Shown: positions 18,306 through 27,412 of the stretch, piece after piece
Position numbering within the stretch: the stretch's first letter is position 1
Layout: each line of letters begins with the position of its first letter
Assembly: GCF_000014745.1 (NCBI RefSeq)
Contig: NC_008347.1
Location: forward strand, 1,116,001 to 1,180,000
DNA length: 64,000 bases
DNA from: Maricaulis maris MCS10
GTDB taxonomy: Bacteria > Pseudomonadota > Alphaproteobacteria > Caulobacterales > Maricaulaceae
Direction of reading: 5' to 3'
Program-made: the position numbers and the translations under genes
The notes under the pieces: generated by a model
What the model was told of the DNA's origin: nothing
The model's database searches: none
Seen by the model: only the letters and a program-made list of their open reading frames with translations

Positions 18306-20078
18306 TTAGCCGAAGACTTGGCCCCAGGCGGCGGCAATGGCAAGGCCGATCCGGTCCAGCGACCAGTCGCGCGTATCCACCGGCTGCCCGGCGAGCCAGG
18401 TGCCCCGGACCGCGACCGGCGCGTCGGCGTCGATGGCGGCAACCGGGTCGGTATCAAACCAGGTCAGATCGGCGCGCTTGCCGACCTCGATGGAGCCGAT
18501 CTCGTCGGCGAGACCCAATTGCCGGGCGGCATTGATTGTCATCAGGGCAAGAGCCGTCTCCGCATCGATCGGCTCACCCAGCGGCTCGCCGGTCAGCGTG
18601 CGGCGGTGGACGGGCAGGGCCATCACACGCAGGGCGTCAATGTCGCTCGCTGGATGGTCGCCATGGATCGTCACAACCGCGCCCTGCCGGACCGCTTCGG
18701 CAATCGGCATGTAGCGCGCGGCGCGTTCCGGTCCGAACAAGTCTTCCAGCCGGTGACCATAATTGCCGATATGGTCCGGGAAGAAGCCCAGTGAGACACC
18801 GAGTGCGTTGGCCCGGCTGATCTGGTCGGGCGTGATCAGGGCGAGATGTTCCAATCTGTGCTGGACGTCTGGATTGGGCGTATGGGTTTGAGCGGTCTCG
18901 ATGGCATCGAGTGCCAGATCGATGGCGCGCTCGCCCTGGACGTGAAGTGCCATCTGATAGCCAAAGCCCTGCATCTCGCCGACAAACCCCGTCACGCTGT
19001 CGGACGGCATGGCCAGCGGCGCCAGCCAGTTTGGTGGCAGGCCAAGTGTGTCCTGGGTCAGTGGCGTATTGGCATAGGGCTCGGCGCTCGCAGCGCCGCC
19101 GGCAAAGGGCGAGCCGTCGAGCCAGAGCTTGATACCATTCAGGCGGCGCAGGGCGTGGCGGTCATCCGCTTCGCTGAACATGTCCAGAGCACGACTATTC
19201 CGGCTCGGCGCCGTGTAGAGCACCGTATTGAGAGCCGGCCGCTCAGCATGGCTCACCGCGGTGAGAATGCCCAGCGGGTCTTCGGCGCGGCCGACCAGGG
19301 AGGCGATGCCGATTGTGGTGTAACCCGCCGCCGCGTACGCGTCATAAGTGCCGTCGAGCAGATAGGTCAGGGCCGCGTCAGAGGCCTGCGGAATACCGGC
19401 CATGAGCTGACGCACGGCCGTGACCTCCACCACGCGCCCGGTCAGCGCCCCGCCTTCGCCGCGTTCGAAGAAACCGTCATGCGGGTCAGGAGTGGCGGGT
19501 GTGATGCCAGCGGCCTCCAGTGCCGCGGAGTTGGCGAAGGCTTCATGCATCATCTGGGTCAGGATGACGAGCGGCCGGTCCGGTGACAGGGCGTCCAGCT
19601 CGGCCAGGCTCGGCGGGGTGAGACCGTCCAGCATGACCGCATCCCAGCCAAAGGCGATGGCCCAGGGCGAGGGGCCGCCGGCTTCTACCCCCTCGGCAAT
19701 GGCCGCCATGATGGCGGCGCGGTCGCCATGGGTGCGACCCGAAATGTCGATGGCCGTGTCCAGGAGGGCGGCGGCGAGCGGGTGGGTATGCGGTTCGATC
19801 AGGCCCGGTGTCAGAGTGCCGCCTTCCAGATCGATCCGGCGCACCCCGCGCGGTGCCGCGGCGAGCACGGTGTCCAGGGCGCCGACCGCCATGATGCGGC
19901 CGTCCCGGATGTAAAGCGCCTCGACCGTGCCGGCCTCGCTCATCGTGCGAATGGAGCCATTGTGGAAGACCAGTGCGGCGGGCGCTCGCGGCGATGCCAG
20001 CATGATGCCGCAGATGAAGCCGATGAAGACCACAAGGCCGAGCGGCAGGGCGAAGGCGATAAGGGTACGGTGAGTCAT
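18306..20078 (-). CDS. membrane-anchored amidohydrolase (YtcJ-like)
   Basis: 590 aa. Residues 7-30 form a hydrophobic anchor or signal peptide (LIAFALPLGLVVFIGFICGIML). The rest is an amidohydrolase-3 barrel: LTPGLIEPHTHPLAAALLD with metal ligands, ALHVQGERAIDLALDAIE, HRLEHLALI and TIHGDHPASDID. The YtcJ-like group hydrolyses unknown amides or formamides; substrate not predictable. It is 33 bases upstream of thrC in the same direction, so cotranscription is possible. Confidence 0.85.
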   Translation of the reverse strand: MTHRTLIAFALPLGLVVFIGFICGIMLASPRAPAALVFHNGSIRTMSEAGTVEALYIRDGRIMAVGALDTVLAAAPRGVRRIDLEGGTLTPGLIEPHTHPLAAALLDTAIDISGRTHGDRAAIMAAIAEGVEAGGPSPWAIAFGWDAVMLDGLTPPSLAELDALSPDRPLVILTQMMHEAFANSAALEAAGITPATPDPHDGFFERGEGGALTGRVVEVTAVRQLMAGIPQASDAALTYLLDGTYDAYAAAGYTTIGIASLVGRAEDPLGILTAVSHAERPALNTVLYTAPSRNSRALDMFSEADDRHALRRLNGIKLWLDGSPFAGGAASAEPYANTPLTQDTLGLPPNWLAPLAMPSDSVTGFVGEMQGFGYQMALHVQGERAIDLALDAIETAQTHTPNPDVQHRLEHLALITPDQISRANALGVSLGFFPDHIGNYGHRLEDLFGPERAARYMPIAEAVRQGAVVTIHGDHPASDIDALRVMALPVHRRTLTGEPLGEPIDAETALALMTINAARQLGLADEIGSIEVGKRADLTWFDTDPVAAIDADAPVAVRGTWLAGQPVDTRDWSLDRIGLAIAAAWGQVFG

Positions 20079-20177
20079 GGCTCCACCCTATCAGCGCAAA
20101 CGCTTGAAGCGAGCAGGCAATGTCGCCCGCATGCGGCAACGCGATTGTGCAGATGGGCGGACGCGCTAAGCTGTCTC

Positions 20178-20609
20178 ATGAGTTCGATTTACGACCATCC
20201 ACTGCTCGGCGGCCCGCTGGCGATCGTCTGCCCTGGCTGCGACGAACAAGCTGTGTTCTCGACCTCGCATGGCAAGCCCTTGCCGGTGAGGTTGTGCACC
20301 GCCACGGGTGAGGTATTGCCGGATAATTGGGACGGGCATGTGCGGTGCAGCGCTTGCGGGCACGCGGCCAGGCATGTGCTCGACTGGCCGTCCGACGCCT
20401 GGTTCAAGCTGGATCATCGTGGCGAGACGCTGTGGGCCAAGGATGCCGAAATGCTGGCGGAAATCCGCCGTTTAATCGCTGCCGGCGCCGAGCGCCAGGC
20501 AATCAAGAAGGCCAGCACCCATGCCCGCTATCTGGTGCGCATCCCGTCGACCTTCCTCAAGGCAACAGACCGCGAGACCCTGCTCCGCAAGATTGACCGG
20601 CTGACCTAG
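20178..20609 (+). CDS. hypothetical zinc-ribbon-like protein
   Basis: 143 aa from ATG 20178 (no strong ribosome-binding site). I do not recognise a named family. It has two CxxC pairs, CPGC near residue 18 and CSAC near residue 57, spaced as in a zinc ribbon. The second half is helical and charged (EMLAEIRRLIAAGAERQAIKKA). The frame keeps the codon bias of its neighbours, so the gene is probably real. Divergent from the amidohydrolase, followed at 51 bases by the VOC gene. Confidence 0.6.
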   Translation: MSSIYDHPLLGGPLAIVCPGCDEQAVFSTSHGKPLPVRLCTATGEVLPDNWDGHVRCSACGHAARHVLDWPSDAWFKLDHRGETLWAKDAEMLAEIRRLIAAGAERQAIKKASTHARYLVRIPSTFLKATDRETLLRKIDRLT

Positions 20610-20660
20610 CCCGGCCGGAGTTCGCGCTCTATGCTTCGACAACAGGCGAGGGAGGCACGC

Positions 20661-21053
20661 ATGGCGAAAATCATTGGTGTTGGCGGCATCTTCTTTCACA
20701 GCCCGGACCCGGCAGCCCTGATGGCTTGGTATCAGGACAAGCTGGGGCTCGAGATCAATGATTATGGCGGCGCCGACTTCCTGCATGCCGATAGCGGCAA
20801 GGCCTTCCCGCAGGGCGCGCGGACCATTTTCTCCGCCTTCAAGACAGGGGCGGATTATTTCAAGCCGTCCGACAAGCCTTTCATGATCAATCTCATGATC
20901 GACGACATGGACGGCATGCTGGCGCGTCTCGCCGAGAAGGGCGTTGCCCTGGAAGGCGAACCCCAGGATTTCGACTATGGGCGCTTCGCCTGGGTGATGG
21001 ATCCGAACGGGACCAAGATCGAGCTCTGGCAGCCGATCGAGCCGAAAGGGTAA
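20661..21053 (+). CDS. VOC superfamily (glyoxalase-like) protein
   Basis: 130 aa from ATG 20661, with GAGGGAGG upstream. It has the vicinal-oxygen-chelate fold: GGIFFHSPDPAALMAWYQDKLGL at the start, INLMIDDMDGMLARLAEKGV in the middle and WVMDPNGTKIELWQP at the end with the conserved Glu. VOC proteins include glyoxalases, dioxygenases and resistance proteins; the substrate cannot be told. Confidence 0.85.
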   Translation: MAKIIGVGGIFFHSPDPAALMAWYQDKLGLEINDYGGADFLHADSGKAFPQGARTIFSAFKTGADYFKPSDKPFMINLMIDDMDGMLARLAEKGVALEGEPQDFDYGRFAWVMDPNGTKIELWQPIEPKG

Positions 21054-21134
21054 TCGCGCGTCTTGTCATCCCCGTTGAATGTCCGGCGCAGGCCGGACGC
21101 AAGACGGGAATCTAGCTGACTGCAATCACATAGG

Positions 21135-21176
21135 TCCCTGACTTTCGCCCCGCCTTCGCGGGGCGTCCATCAGGGA
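21135..21176. repeat. nested hairpin
   Basis: TCCCTGA at 21135-21141 pairs with TCAGGGA at 21170-21176, enclosing CCCCGC CTTC GCGGGG. Just left, at 21063-21112, is a TTGTCATCCCC-led block with TCCGGC/GCCGGA stem, related to the element at 58199-58332. It may end the VOC transcript or be a dispersed repeat. Confidence 0.5.
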
Positions 21177-21211
21177 TGAAAAATTGGGGGGAGTGGTCTT
21201 GCGCGCGCGCC

Positions 21212-21892
21212 TCACATCAACCCCAACGTCTTGAAGCTCGCCGTATTCTCCCGGCCGATCACCAGATGATCATGGACCGCGATTTCGAACGGTTTGCAAA
21301 TCTCCATCAGTGTCCGGGTCATCTCGATATCGGCCTGGCTCGGCGTGGCATCGCCGGACGGGTGATTGTGCACGAGGATGATGGCCGAGGCTTCGTGGGC
21401 GAGGGCGGATTTGACCACTTCGCGGGGATAGACGGGGGCATGGTCGATCGTGCCTTCGCCGAGCACCTCGTCGGCGATCAGCTTGTTCTTGCGATCGAGG
21501 AAGAGCACGCGGAACTGTTCCGTCGTGGCGTGTTGCATGGCGGTGCGGCAATAGGCGACCAGGGCCGACCAGGAGGTGATGACCCGGCGACCGATCACCT
21601 GTTCGCGAGCCAGGCGCTCCGACAGGGCCTTGATCAGCTTCAGCTCGACGGCGGTCTTTTCCGACACGCCGCGCACCGATGAGAGCTGGCCGACGCTGGC
21701 CGAGGCAACGCCGCCCAGATCACCAAAGCGGGCGATCAGGTCTTTCGCGATGGGTTTGACGTCGCGGCGCGGGATGCATCGAAACAGGTAAAGCTCCAGC
21801 AATTCATAATCGTGAAGTGCGAGTCCACCCGCTGAGGTTAGTTTTTCGCGCAGCCGGTCTCTGTGGCCTGTATGGGTTGCCGACGCGGTCAT
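21212..21892 (-). CDS. radC: RadC family JAB-domain protein
   Basis: 226 aa. The C-terminal JAB1/MPN-like metalloprotease signature HNHPSGDATPSQAD is at about residues 172-185, following the conserved FLDRKNKLIADEVLGEGTIDHAPVYPREV. The N-terminal half is a helix-hairpin-helix region (LSSVRGVSEKTAVELKL). Despite the name, a role in recombination is not supported in the literature and the substrate is unknown. It follows map by 4 bases and is probably cotranscribed. Confidence 0.92.
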   Translation of the reverse strand: MTASATHTGHRDRLREKLTSAGGLALHDYELLELYLFRCIPRRDVKPIAKDLIARFGDLGGVASASVGQLSSVRGVSEKTAVELKLIKALSERLAREQVIGRRVITSWSALVAYCRTAMQHATTEQFRVLFLDRKNKLIADEVLGEGTIDHAPVYPREVVKSALAHEASAIILVHNHPSGDATPSQADIEMTRTLMEICKPFEIAVHDHLVIGRENTASFKTLGLM

Positions 21893-21896
21893 TGGT

Positions 21897-22736
21897 TCAG
21901 TTGGTGGAATAGGGGGGCTTGTCGAGGCCCTTGGGCGACTTGGTGAAAATCTCGACGCCGTCGGCGGTGACGCCGACGGAATGCTCGAACTGGGCCGAGA
22001 GCGACTTGTCGCGGGTTACGGCGGTCCAGCCGTCGGACAGGACTTTCACGTCGGCCCGGCCCAGATTGAGCATGGGCTCGACGGTGAAGAACATGCCTTC
22101 CTTGAGCTCGGGGCCTTCGCCATGCTCGCCGAAATGCAGCACATTCGGGCTGTCATGGAAGTTCTGACCCAGGCCATGACCGCAAAAGTCGCGGACTATG
22201 GAGCAGCGGCGCTCCTCGGCATATTCTTGGATGATGGCGCCGATCGTGCCCAGGGTGACGCCCGGCTTGATCGCATTGATGCCGGCCATCATGGCTTCAT
22301 AGGTCGTGTCGACCAGCAGTTCGGCCTTCCGGCGCGGCTCGCCGATTGTGTACATGCGGCTGGTATCACCATGCCAGCCATCGACCACCACGGTCACATC
22401 GATATTGACGATGTCGCCGCTTTTCAGCGGTTTGGGACCAGGTATGCCATGGCAGACCACATGGTTGAGCGAGGTGCACAGCGAGTGACGGTAGCCGCGA
22501 TAGAACAGGGTCGCCGGCATCGAGCCGTGATCGAAGGCGTATTCGCGCGCCAGCTTGTCCAGGTAGGCCGTTGTATTGCCGGGGCGTGCGTGCTCGACCA
22601 GCATGTCGAGAATTTCGGCAGCCAGACTTCCCGCCTTGCGCATGCCTTCAAACGCCTCAGGCCCATGAAGCTTGATGCGGCCATCACGCGGGCTCGCGGT
22701 GTCGATATCGGTCACGGTCTCGTAGGCAGTCGTCAA
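21897..22736 (-). CDS. map: type I methionine aminopeptidase
   Basis: 279 aa. Removes the N-terminal Met from nascent proteins. Metal ligands recognisable: DVTVVVDGWHGDTSRMY (two Asp), CGHGLGQNFHDSPNVLHF (His), FTVEPMLN (Glu) and QFEHSVGVT (Glu). It carries an N-terminal extension of about 20 residues and otherwise the usual length. Leader of the map-radC pair. Confidence 0.95.
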   Translation of the reverse strand: MTTAYETVTDIDTASPRDGRIKLHGPEAFEGMRKAGSLAAEILDMLVEHARPGNTTAYLDKLAREYAFDHGSMPATLFYRGYRHSLCTSLNHVVCHGIPGPKPLKSGDIVNIDVTVVVDGWHGDTSRMYTIGEPRRKAELLVDTTYEAMMAGINAIKPGVTLGTIGAIIQEYAEERRCSIVRDFCGHGLGQNFHDSPNVLHFGEHGEGPELKEGMFFTVEPMLNLGRADVKVLSDGWTAVTRDKSLSAQFEHSVGVTADGVEIFTKSPKGLDKPPYSTN

Positions 22737-22825
22737 GTCGGTACTCCTTCAAGACCCGCTTATAAACAGACCGCGCGCCGTTTGGAACGGCGCGCGCCTG
22801 CATTTCTCAGCCTGCGGCTTGAAGT

Positions 22826-24508
22826 CTACTCGGCGTCACCACCAAAGAGGTTGCCGAAGAAGCTGTCATCATTCCAGGCCGGCCGCACGTCACTGTCAGC
22901 AATTTCGCGGGCGATCATGTAGTTGATGTTGGCGAATTTGGCGCCCTGCTCGAACAGGACTTCCAGCTCGCCGTCCAGTTGGTCGGTCGGACGGTGGTAA
23001 TGCGTGGTCAAGAAGCCCATGAAGCCTTCGCCCTCGTCCCAGCGCGGATCCGGCGAGGAGAAGCCGGTCATCAGGAAGAGCGACGGCACGCCTTCGCGAA
23101 CGAAGTTGTAGTGGTCCGAGCGCACAAAAAGTGACTGCTCCGGCAGCGGGTCTTCACTCACCATGATGCCGAGGCGGTCGGCGGCACGGCTGGCGATCGG
23201 TCCGAGATTGGAGTGATTGGCCCCGAAGGCGATCACGTCCGCGAAGTCATAGACGATCACGGGCATGTCGAGATTGACGTTGGCGACCATCTGCTCGGCC
23301 GGAACCGACGGGTTGCGGGCGAAATGCTCCGAACCCAGCAGGCCCTTCTCTTCCGCGGTCAGGGCGACAAAGACGATTGAGCGACGCGGGGTGCCTTCTT
23401 CCAGGAAAGTCCGGGCCGTCTCAAGCATGATGGAGATGCCAGACGCGTTGTCGACGGCGCCGTTACAGACTTCATCGCTCTCGTCGGTGGCGCGGCAGGA
23501 CCCGCCGGCTCGCATGTGCTCGGTCACGGAACCGATATGGTCGAGATGGGCCGACAACACGACAATCTCATCGGCCAGGACCGGGTCGGAGCCGCGGATC
23601 ATGCCCACCACATTCGGGTCGTTGAAGGGGTCAGATAGGGTGCGCTGGCGGATGGTTGCGGTGTGGGGCAGAGCGAAGCGCGGATAGGTCGGCTCGTCGG
23701 CGGACATGGCAGCCTGGACATCCTCCAGGCTCATGTCGGCGCCTTCAAACAGGCGCGCGGCCAGTTCGGCGGTGACATTGGCCGAGGCCTGAACCGTGTC
23801 ATAGCCAGACGGGCCGGTCGCCGCGGTCAGGCGTACGCTCGGGCGGCTGCCGAAGCCGGCTGCAAAATCAGTCAGTCGCTCCTGCGTCCAGCCGGTGATC
23901 GAGATCATGCCGATGGCACCGTGGGCGGCTGCAACATTGCGCTTGGTGGTGCCGGAATTGTGGTGGGCACGTTCCTCGGACAAACCCTCGAACACATTCT
24001 CGGGCACACCGCCCATGACAACAACGATACGACCGTCGACGTCGAGGCCGTCATAGTCATCATGGCCGCGATTGGCAGCTGAGACGCCGTGACCGACGAA
24101 GACGAGCTCGCCGGCGACTTCCGCCTCCAGAACACTCGGATTGGTACCGATAAAGGCACCCGTGCCATGGGCGAAGGTTTCGCCGTCCAGCGTGAACTGG
24201 TTGTAGTCGGCATCGGGACGCACTTCCTGCATCGGCACGTCGGCGAAATAGGTGCCGTCATCGCCGGCCGGCTCGAGGCCCAGAAGGCGCATTTGTGCGG
24301 CGACGTAATTTGCGGCGATTTCATAGCCGTCCGTACCGGCATCGCGGCCGGCGAGGTAATCGGATGCCAGAAAGCGGATATGCGCTTCAATATTCGTGGC
24401 GCTGACATTCGGCATGAAGGCCGCGTCAGCAGTGTCTGTCGTGTTGTCGGTCTCGACCGAGCAACCCGCCAGAGCGAGTCCGGCAATAGCCGTAATGAGA
24501 TACTTCAT
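22826..24508 (-). CDS. M28 family metallopeptidase lipoprotein with PA-like insert
   Basis: 560 aa from ATG 24508; lipobox LALAGC places Cys at about residue 16. Active-site segments: SAHLDHIGS, NGAVDNASGIS, TAEEKGLLGSE, NLDMPVIV and the C-terminal RSDHYNF. Between the signal peptide and catalytic domain lies a protease-associated-type domain (ELVFVGHGVSA, DVDGRIVVVMGG). Probably an outer-membrane-anchored aminopeptidase for peptide nutrition. Related to the gene at 5253-6212 but about 240 residues longer. Confidence 0.9.
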   Translation of the reverse strand: MKYLITAIAGLALAGCSVETDNTTDTADAAFMPNVSATNIEAHIRFLASDYLAGRDAGTDGYEIAANYVAAQMRLLGLEPAGDDGTYFADVPMQEVRPDADYNQFTLDGETFAHGTGAFIGTNPSVLEAEVAGELVFVGHGVSAANRGHDDYDGLDVDGRIVVVMGGVPENVFEGLSEERAHHNSGTTKRNVAAAHGAIGMISITGWTQERLTDFAAGFGSRPSVRLTAATGPSGYDTVQASANVTAELAARLFEGADMSLEDVQAAMSADEPTYPRFALPHTATIRQRTLSDPFNDPNVVGMIRGSDPVLADEIVVLSAHLDHIGSVTEHMRAGGSCRATDESDEVCNGAVDNASGISIMLETARTFLEEGTPRRSIVFVALTAEEKGLLGSEHFARNPSVPAEQMVANVNLDMPVIVYDFADVIAFGANHSNLGPIASRAADRLGIMVSEDPLPEQSLFVRSDHYNFVREGVPSLFLMTGFSSPDPRWDEGEGFMGFLTTHYHRPTDQLDGELEVLFEQGAKFANINYMIAREIADSDVRPAWNDDSFFGNLFGGDAE

Positions 24509-24586
24509 GAAAGCCTCCCCCAAAGAGGTGTTGGTGTTGCTGCGGACTATAGGGGGCAGGGGCTAGGGGACAATCTCGGCGGATTG

Positions 24587-25063
24587 TTAACTTTCAGTCA
24601 CAAGCGCGGCCGCGACGGACGGCAAGACCGAGTAGTGGTTTGAAAAGATTGGCGTCATACGAGCTGGCCGACCGGTGGACAGCTGGAAGCAGACGACCTT
24701 TGTCAGGGCACGAAACACAGTTGCGCCGTCGCTGGCGCGGCGGAACTGGTAGCGGCGCTCGGCCCGCAGGCGCCTGTCCGACTGGCTGATCCAGACCGCG
24801 CAATCGATTTCGTCGCCTTCGCGGACATGTCCCAGATAGTCAGCCTCGGTGCGAATGATGGCGATGCCGCGATCGTCCTTTGCGCAGGCTTCCATGGAAT
24901 ACGCCTCACCCTTGGAGAACCAGTGCGTCCAGGCGGCCTCGTCTGCCCATTCCAGATAGCGCGCATTATTGGCGTGACCGAAGCTGTCGATGTCTTTCCC
25001 GGTGACGGTGATGCGGTGAATGTAAGGCTCTGGCAGATCCCAGCCATTCCAGTTGTCGCTCAT
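24587..25063 (-). CDS. acyl-CoA thioesterase, hotdog fold (4HBT)
   Basis: 158 aa. The hotdog thioesterase signature is DIDSFGHANNARYLEWADEAAW, followed by YLGHVREGDEIDCAVWI and VFRALTKVVCFQL. Members hydrolyse acyl-CoA or 4-hydroxybenzoyl-CoA. Substrate unknown. Its start overlaps the sfsA stop by 4 bases, so the two are coupled. Confidence 0.85.
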   Translation of the reverse strand: MSDNWNGWDLPEPYIHRITVTGKDIDSFGHANNARYLEWADEAAWTHWFSKGEAYSMEACAKDDRGIAIIRTEADYLGHVREGDEIDCAVWISQSDRRLRAERRYQFRRASDGATVFRALTKVVCFQLSTGRPARMTPIFSNHYSVLPSVAAALVTES

Positions 25064-25767
25064 TGGCTCAGCTCCACACGCATGGGGCGGTGGATGATAA
25101 CCGCCGTCGGTGAGACCTCGCAGGCATAGGCGAGCACTTCAACCCCGGCGGCCGCGCTGTCGCGCAAGGTCCGGGCATAGACCGGGTCGATATCTTCGGC
25201 CGGGCGCAGGACATCGCAATCGCTGCGCTGGACGATGAAGAGCTGCACTGCGCGCTCACCCGCCTGTACCTGATTGGCCAGCTCGACCAGATGTTTGGCA
25301 CCGCGCGAGGTCACACCATCGGGAAATTCGGCGATGCCGGGCCCACGCTGCCAGTGGACATTCTTCACCTCGACCCAGCAGGGTGGACGGTCATTGCCTT
25401 CCAGCAGCAAATCGATGCGGGAATTCTCGCCATATTTCACCTCGCGGCGCAGGCTGTCATAGCCGGTCAGCTCGCTGATCACGCCCGCATTCACGGCCTC
25501 TTCCGCCAGCGAATTGGCGAGATTGGGCAGGGCGCCGATCAGAGTGCCTTCTGCCTCGACCAGCTCCCAGGTGTATTTCAGCTTGCGCTTGGGATTGTCC
25601 GAGCGCGACAGCCAGACGGGAAGGCCCGGCGTCTTGATGCCGGTCATCGCCCCGGTATTGGCGCAGTGCGCGGTCACGACTTCGCCGTCCGCCAGCTCGA
25701 CATCGGCGAAGAAACGCTTGTAGCGCTTGACCAGGCGGCCTTCGATCAGGTCGGTCGGAAACTTCAT
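25060..25767 (-). CDS. sfsA: DNA/RNA nuclease SfsA family protein
   Basis: 235 aa, standard length. Recognised from VKRYKRFFADVELADGEVVTAHCANTGAM at the start, KYGENSRIDLLLEG and CWVEVKNVHW with the acidic/Lys nuclease-type residues, and FPDGVTSRGAKHLVEL. First linked to maltose-gene expression in E. coli, now viewed as a nucleic-acid-binding nuclease fold. Overlaps the downstream thioesterase gene. Confidence 0.93.
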   Translation of the reverse strand: MKFPTDLIEGRLVKRYKRFFADVELADGEVVTAHCANTGAMTGIKTPGLPVWLSRSDNPKRKLKYTWELVEAEGTLIGALPNLANSLAEEAVNAGVISELTGYDSLRREVKYGENSRIDLLLEGNDRPPCWVEVKNVHWQRGPGIAEFPDGVTSRGAKHLVELANQVQAGERAVQLFIVQRSDCDVLRPAEDIDPVYARTLRDSAAAGVEVLAYACEVSPTAVIIHRPMRVELSQ

Positions 25768-25832
25768 GGCTTGGACTTCCTGTCTGCCGGGACATATAGG
25801 ACCTTGAGAGATGTGACTTAAGGACGATTCTC

Positions 25833-26615
25833 ATGGCCACGGGCAAACGTGTGACGGCAGCGGTTCTTCTCATTGGCGACGAGGTCCTGTCCGGTCGTAC
25901 CCAGGACAGGAACCTCAACCAGATCGCCCGCTTCCTCGCCCCGCTGGGGATCAATGTGATGGAATGCCGCGTCGTGCCGGACGAGACCGACGTCATCGTC
26001 GACGCCCTCAACACACTGCGGGCCGGCCATGATTATGTCTTCACCACCGGCGGCATCGGTCCGACCCATGACGACATCACGGCCGACGCTGTAGCCGCGG
26101 CCTTTGGGGTCGGCATCGATGTCCGCGCCGATGCGCTGGCGATCATCGAGGACTGGTATGCCAAGACCCAGACCCCGGTCACCGAAAGCCGCAAGCGCAT
26201 GGCCCGCATCCCCGATGGCGCCAGCCTGATCGTCAATCCGGTCACTGGCGCACCGGGCTTCCAGACCGGCAATGTCTTCACACTGGCCGGTGTGCCCTCG
26301 ATTGTCGCCGGCATGCTCAATGATATCGATCACCGGCTTGAGGGCGGAGCGGTGACGAAATCGCGCTCGGTCAAGGGCGATAATCTGCGTGAGGGGGATG
26401 TCGCTGAAGCGCTGGGTGTGCTGGCGAAAGAATTCCCCGAAGTCTCGATCGGCTCCTATCCGTATTTCCTCGAAGTGAAGGCCGGCGAGATCAAGCGCGG
26501 CACCCATCTCGTTGCCCGGGCCACGGATACCGACCAGCTTGACCAGGTGATCGAGCGCATCGCGGCGATGGTCGAGGCGGTGGGGATCACGCCGCGGATT
26601 GATCCGGTGGATTGA
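25833..26615 (+). CDS. CinA N-terminal-type (MoaB/Mog fold) protein
   Basis: 260 aa. It has only the molybdopterin-binding-like domain of CinA (AVLLIGDEVLSGRTQDRN, VFTTGGIGPTHDDITADAVAAAFG, FTLAGVPSIVAGML); the C-terminal NMN deamidase domain is absent. Such short proteins are commonly named competence/damage-inducible protein A. No evidence for competence. It stands alone, divergent from sfsA, before a repeat-rich gap. Confidence 0.85.
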   Translation: MATGKRVTAAVLLIGDEVLSGRTQDRNLNQIARFLAPLGINVMECRVVPDETDVIVDALNTLRAGHDYVFTTGGIGPTHDDITADAVAAAFGVGIDVRADALAIIEDWYAKTQTPVTESRKRMARIPDGASLIVNPVTGAPGFQTGNVFTLAGVPSIVAGMLNDIDHRLEGGAVTKSRSVKGDNLREGDVAEALGVLAKEFPEVSIGSYPYFLEVKAGEIKRGTHLVARATDTDQLDQVIERIAAMVEAVGITPRIDPVD

Positions 26616-26643
26616 GGTAAGCGCCCGCAGGTACGGCTCACCG

Positions 26644-26799
26644 ATTTTCCTCCCCACATTGTGGGGAGGTGTCGCGCCCGAAAGGGCGCGACGGAGGCGC
26701 CGCCGCAGGCGGAATGCCACGCTTCCACCTCGCTATGCTCGGCCCCAACGACCCGCCGCTACGCGCCGGCCCACTTCCCCACAATGTGGGGAAGAAAAG
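26644..26799. repeat. MITE-like element with inverted palindromic ends
   Basis: The left end TTTTCCTCCCCACATTGTGGGGAGG and right end CTTCCCCACAATGTGGGGAAGAAAA are inverted versions of each other, and each is itself palindromic around CCCCACA/TGTGGGG. Inside is a perfect hairpin GTCGCGCCC GAAA GGGCGCGAC at 26671-26692. About 155 bases, no protein supported. Confidence 0.7.
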
Positions 26800-26824
26800 T
26801 CGCAACTTATCCCCGTTGCGCAGC

Positions 26825-27300
26825 ACCTTCCTTCTCCCTTGGGAGAAGGTGCGCGTAGCGCGGATGAGGGGGGATGCTCCCTGTTTTTACTGGGATTTAC
26901 CCCTCACCCTGACCCTCTCCCGGGGGAGAGGGAAAGCACCTTGCCGCACAAAATCCAGAAAACTTGTCCCCACCCCCTCCACCCAGCGCGATAATGCCCT
27001 CGGTTTTCGGGACGGGAGGCACGAGCTCAGTCACTTGTGCCCGGAAACGAGCGGAGCCTGTCCGCGCGTTGGATGTGACATTCCATAGCTCCGGCAGGGC
27101 GTGCGACCAGGTCGCGGGGCACTAAACGACCGACCCCATCTACCTGACGCATTGGAATCGGGGGCGAGAGCGTCCGGGAAATCTCCGAGAACGGGATGTT
27201 GGCGATGTCACGTTTTTCAAATCAAACCGGTTGACGGCATTGGCCGGCATCCCGTTCCCCTCCCACCCAAACGCCAGGCGATGTCGCCGTGGCGATGCGG
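26825..27300. repeat. long dispersed repeat, copy A
   Basis: About 480 bases that recur in opposite orientation at about 57690-58165. Modules in order: CTTCTCCCTTGGGAGAAG hairpin, GGATGAGGGG, CCCTCACCCTGACCCTCTCCC, a variable 60-base spacer, GCCCTCGGTTTTCGGGACGGGAGGC, CAGTCACTTGTGCCCGG, GCACTAAACGACCGACCC, and near the right end an inverted repeat GAACGGGATGTTGGC / GGCCGGCATCCCGTTC spanning AATCAAACCGGTTGACGGCA. A small open frame runs through it in both copies but changes at its end, so I do not call a gene. By eye the copies are closely similar but not identical. Confidence 0.9.
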
Positions 27301-27412
27301 GTGCTTGCGGGCGGGGCTGCCTGCCCCGAATTAGCCCTGATTTCGACTTGTCGTTGTCCCGGACCCGGCCCAGTCTGACCGGTGAGGGATTTTGGGACCG
27401 GAAGGGGATTCC

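Noticed and set aside
27101-27334. Small frame inside long repeat A, partly shared with copy B
   Set aside because: Shared because the DNA is shared; the frame differs at its end between copies and there is no ribosome-binding site or family match.
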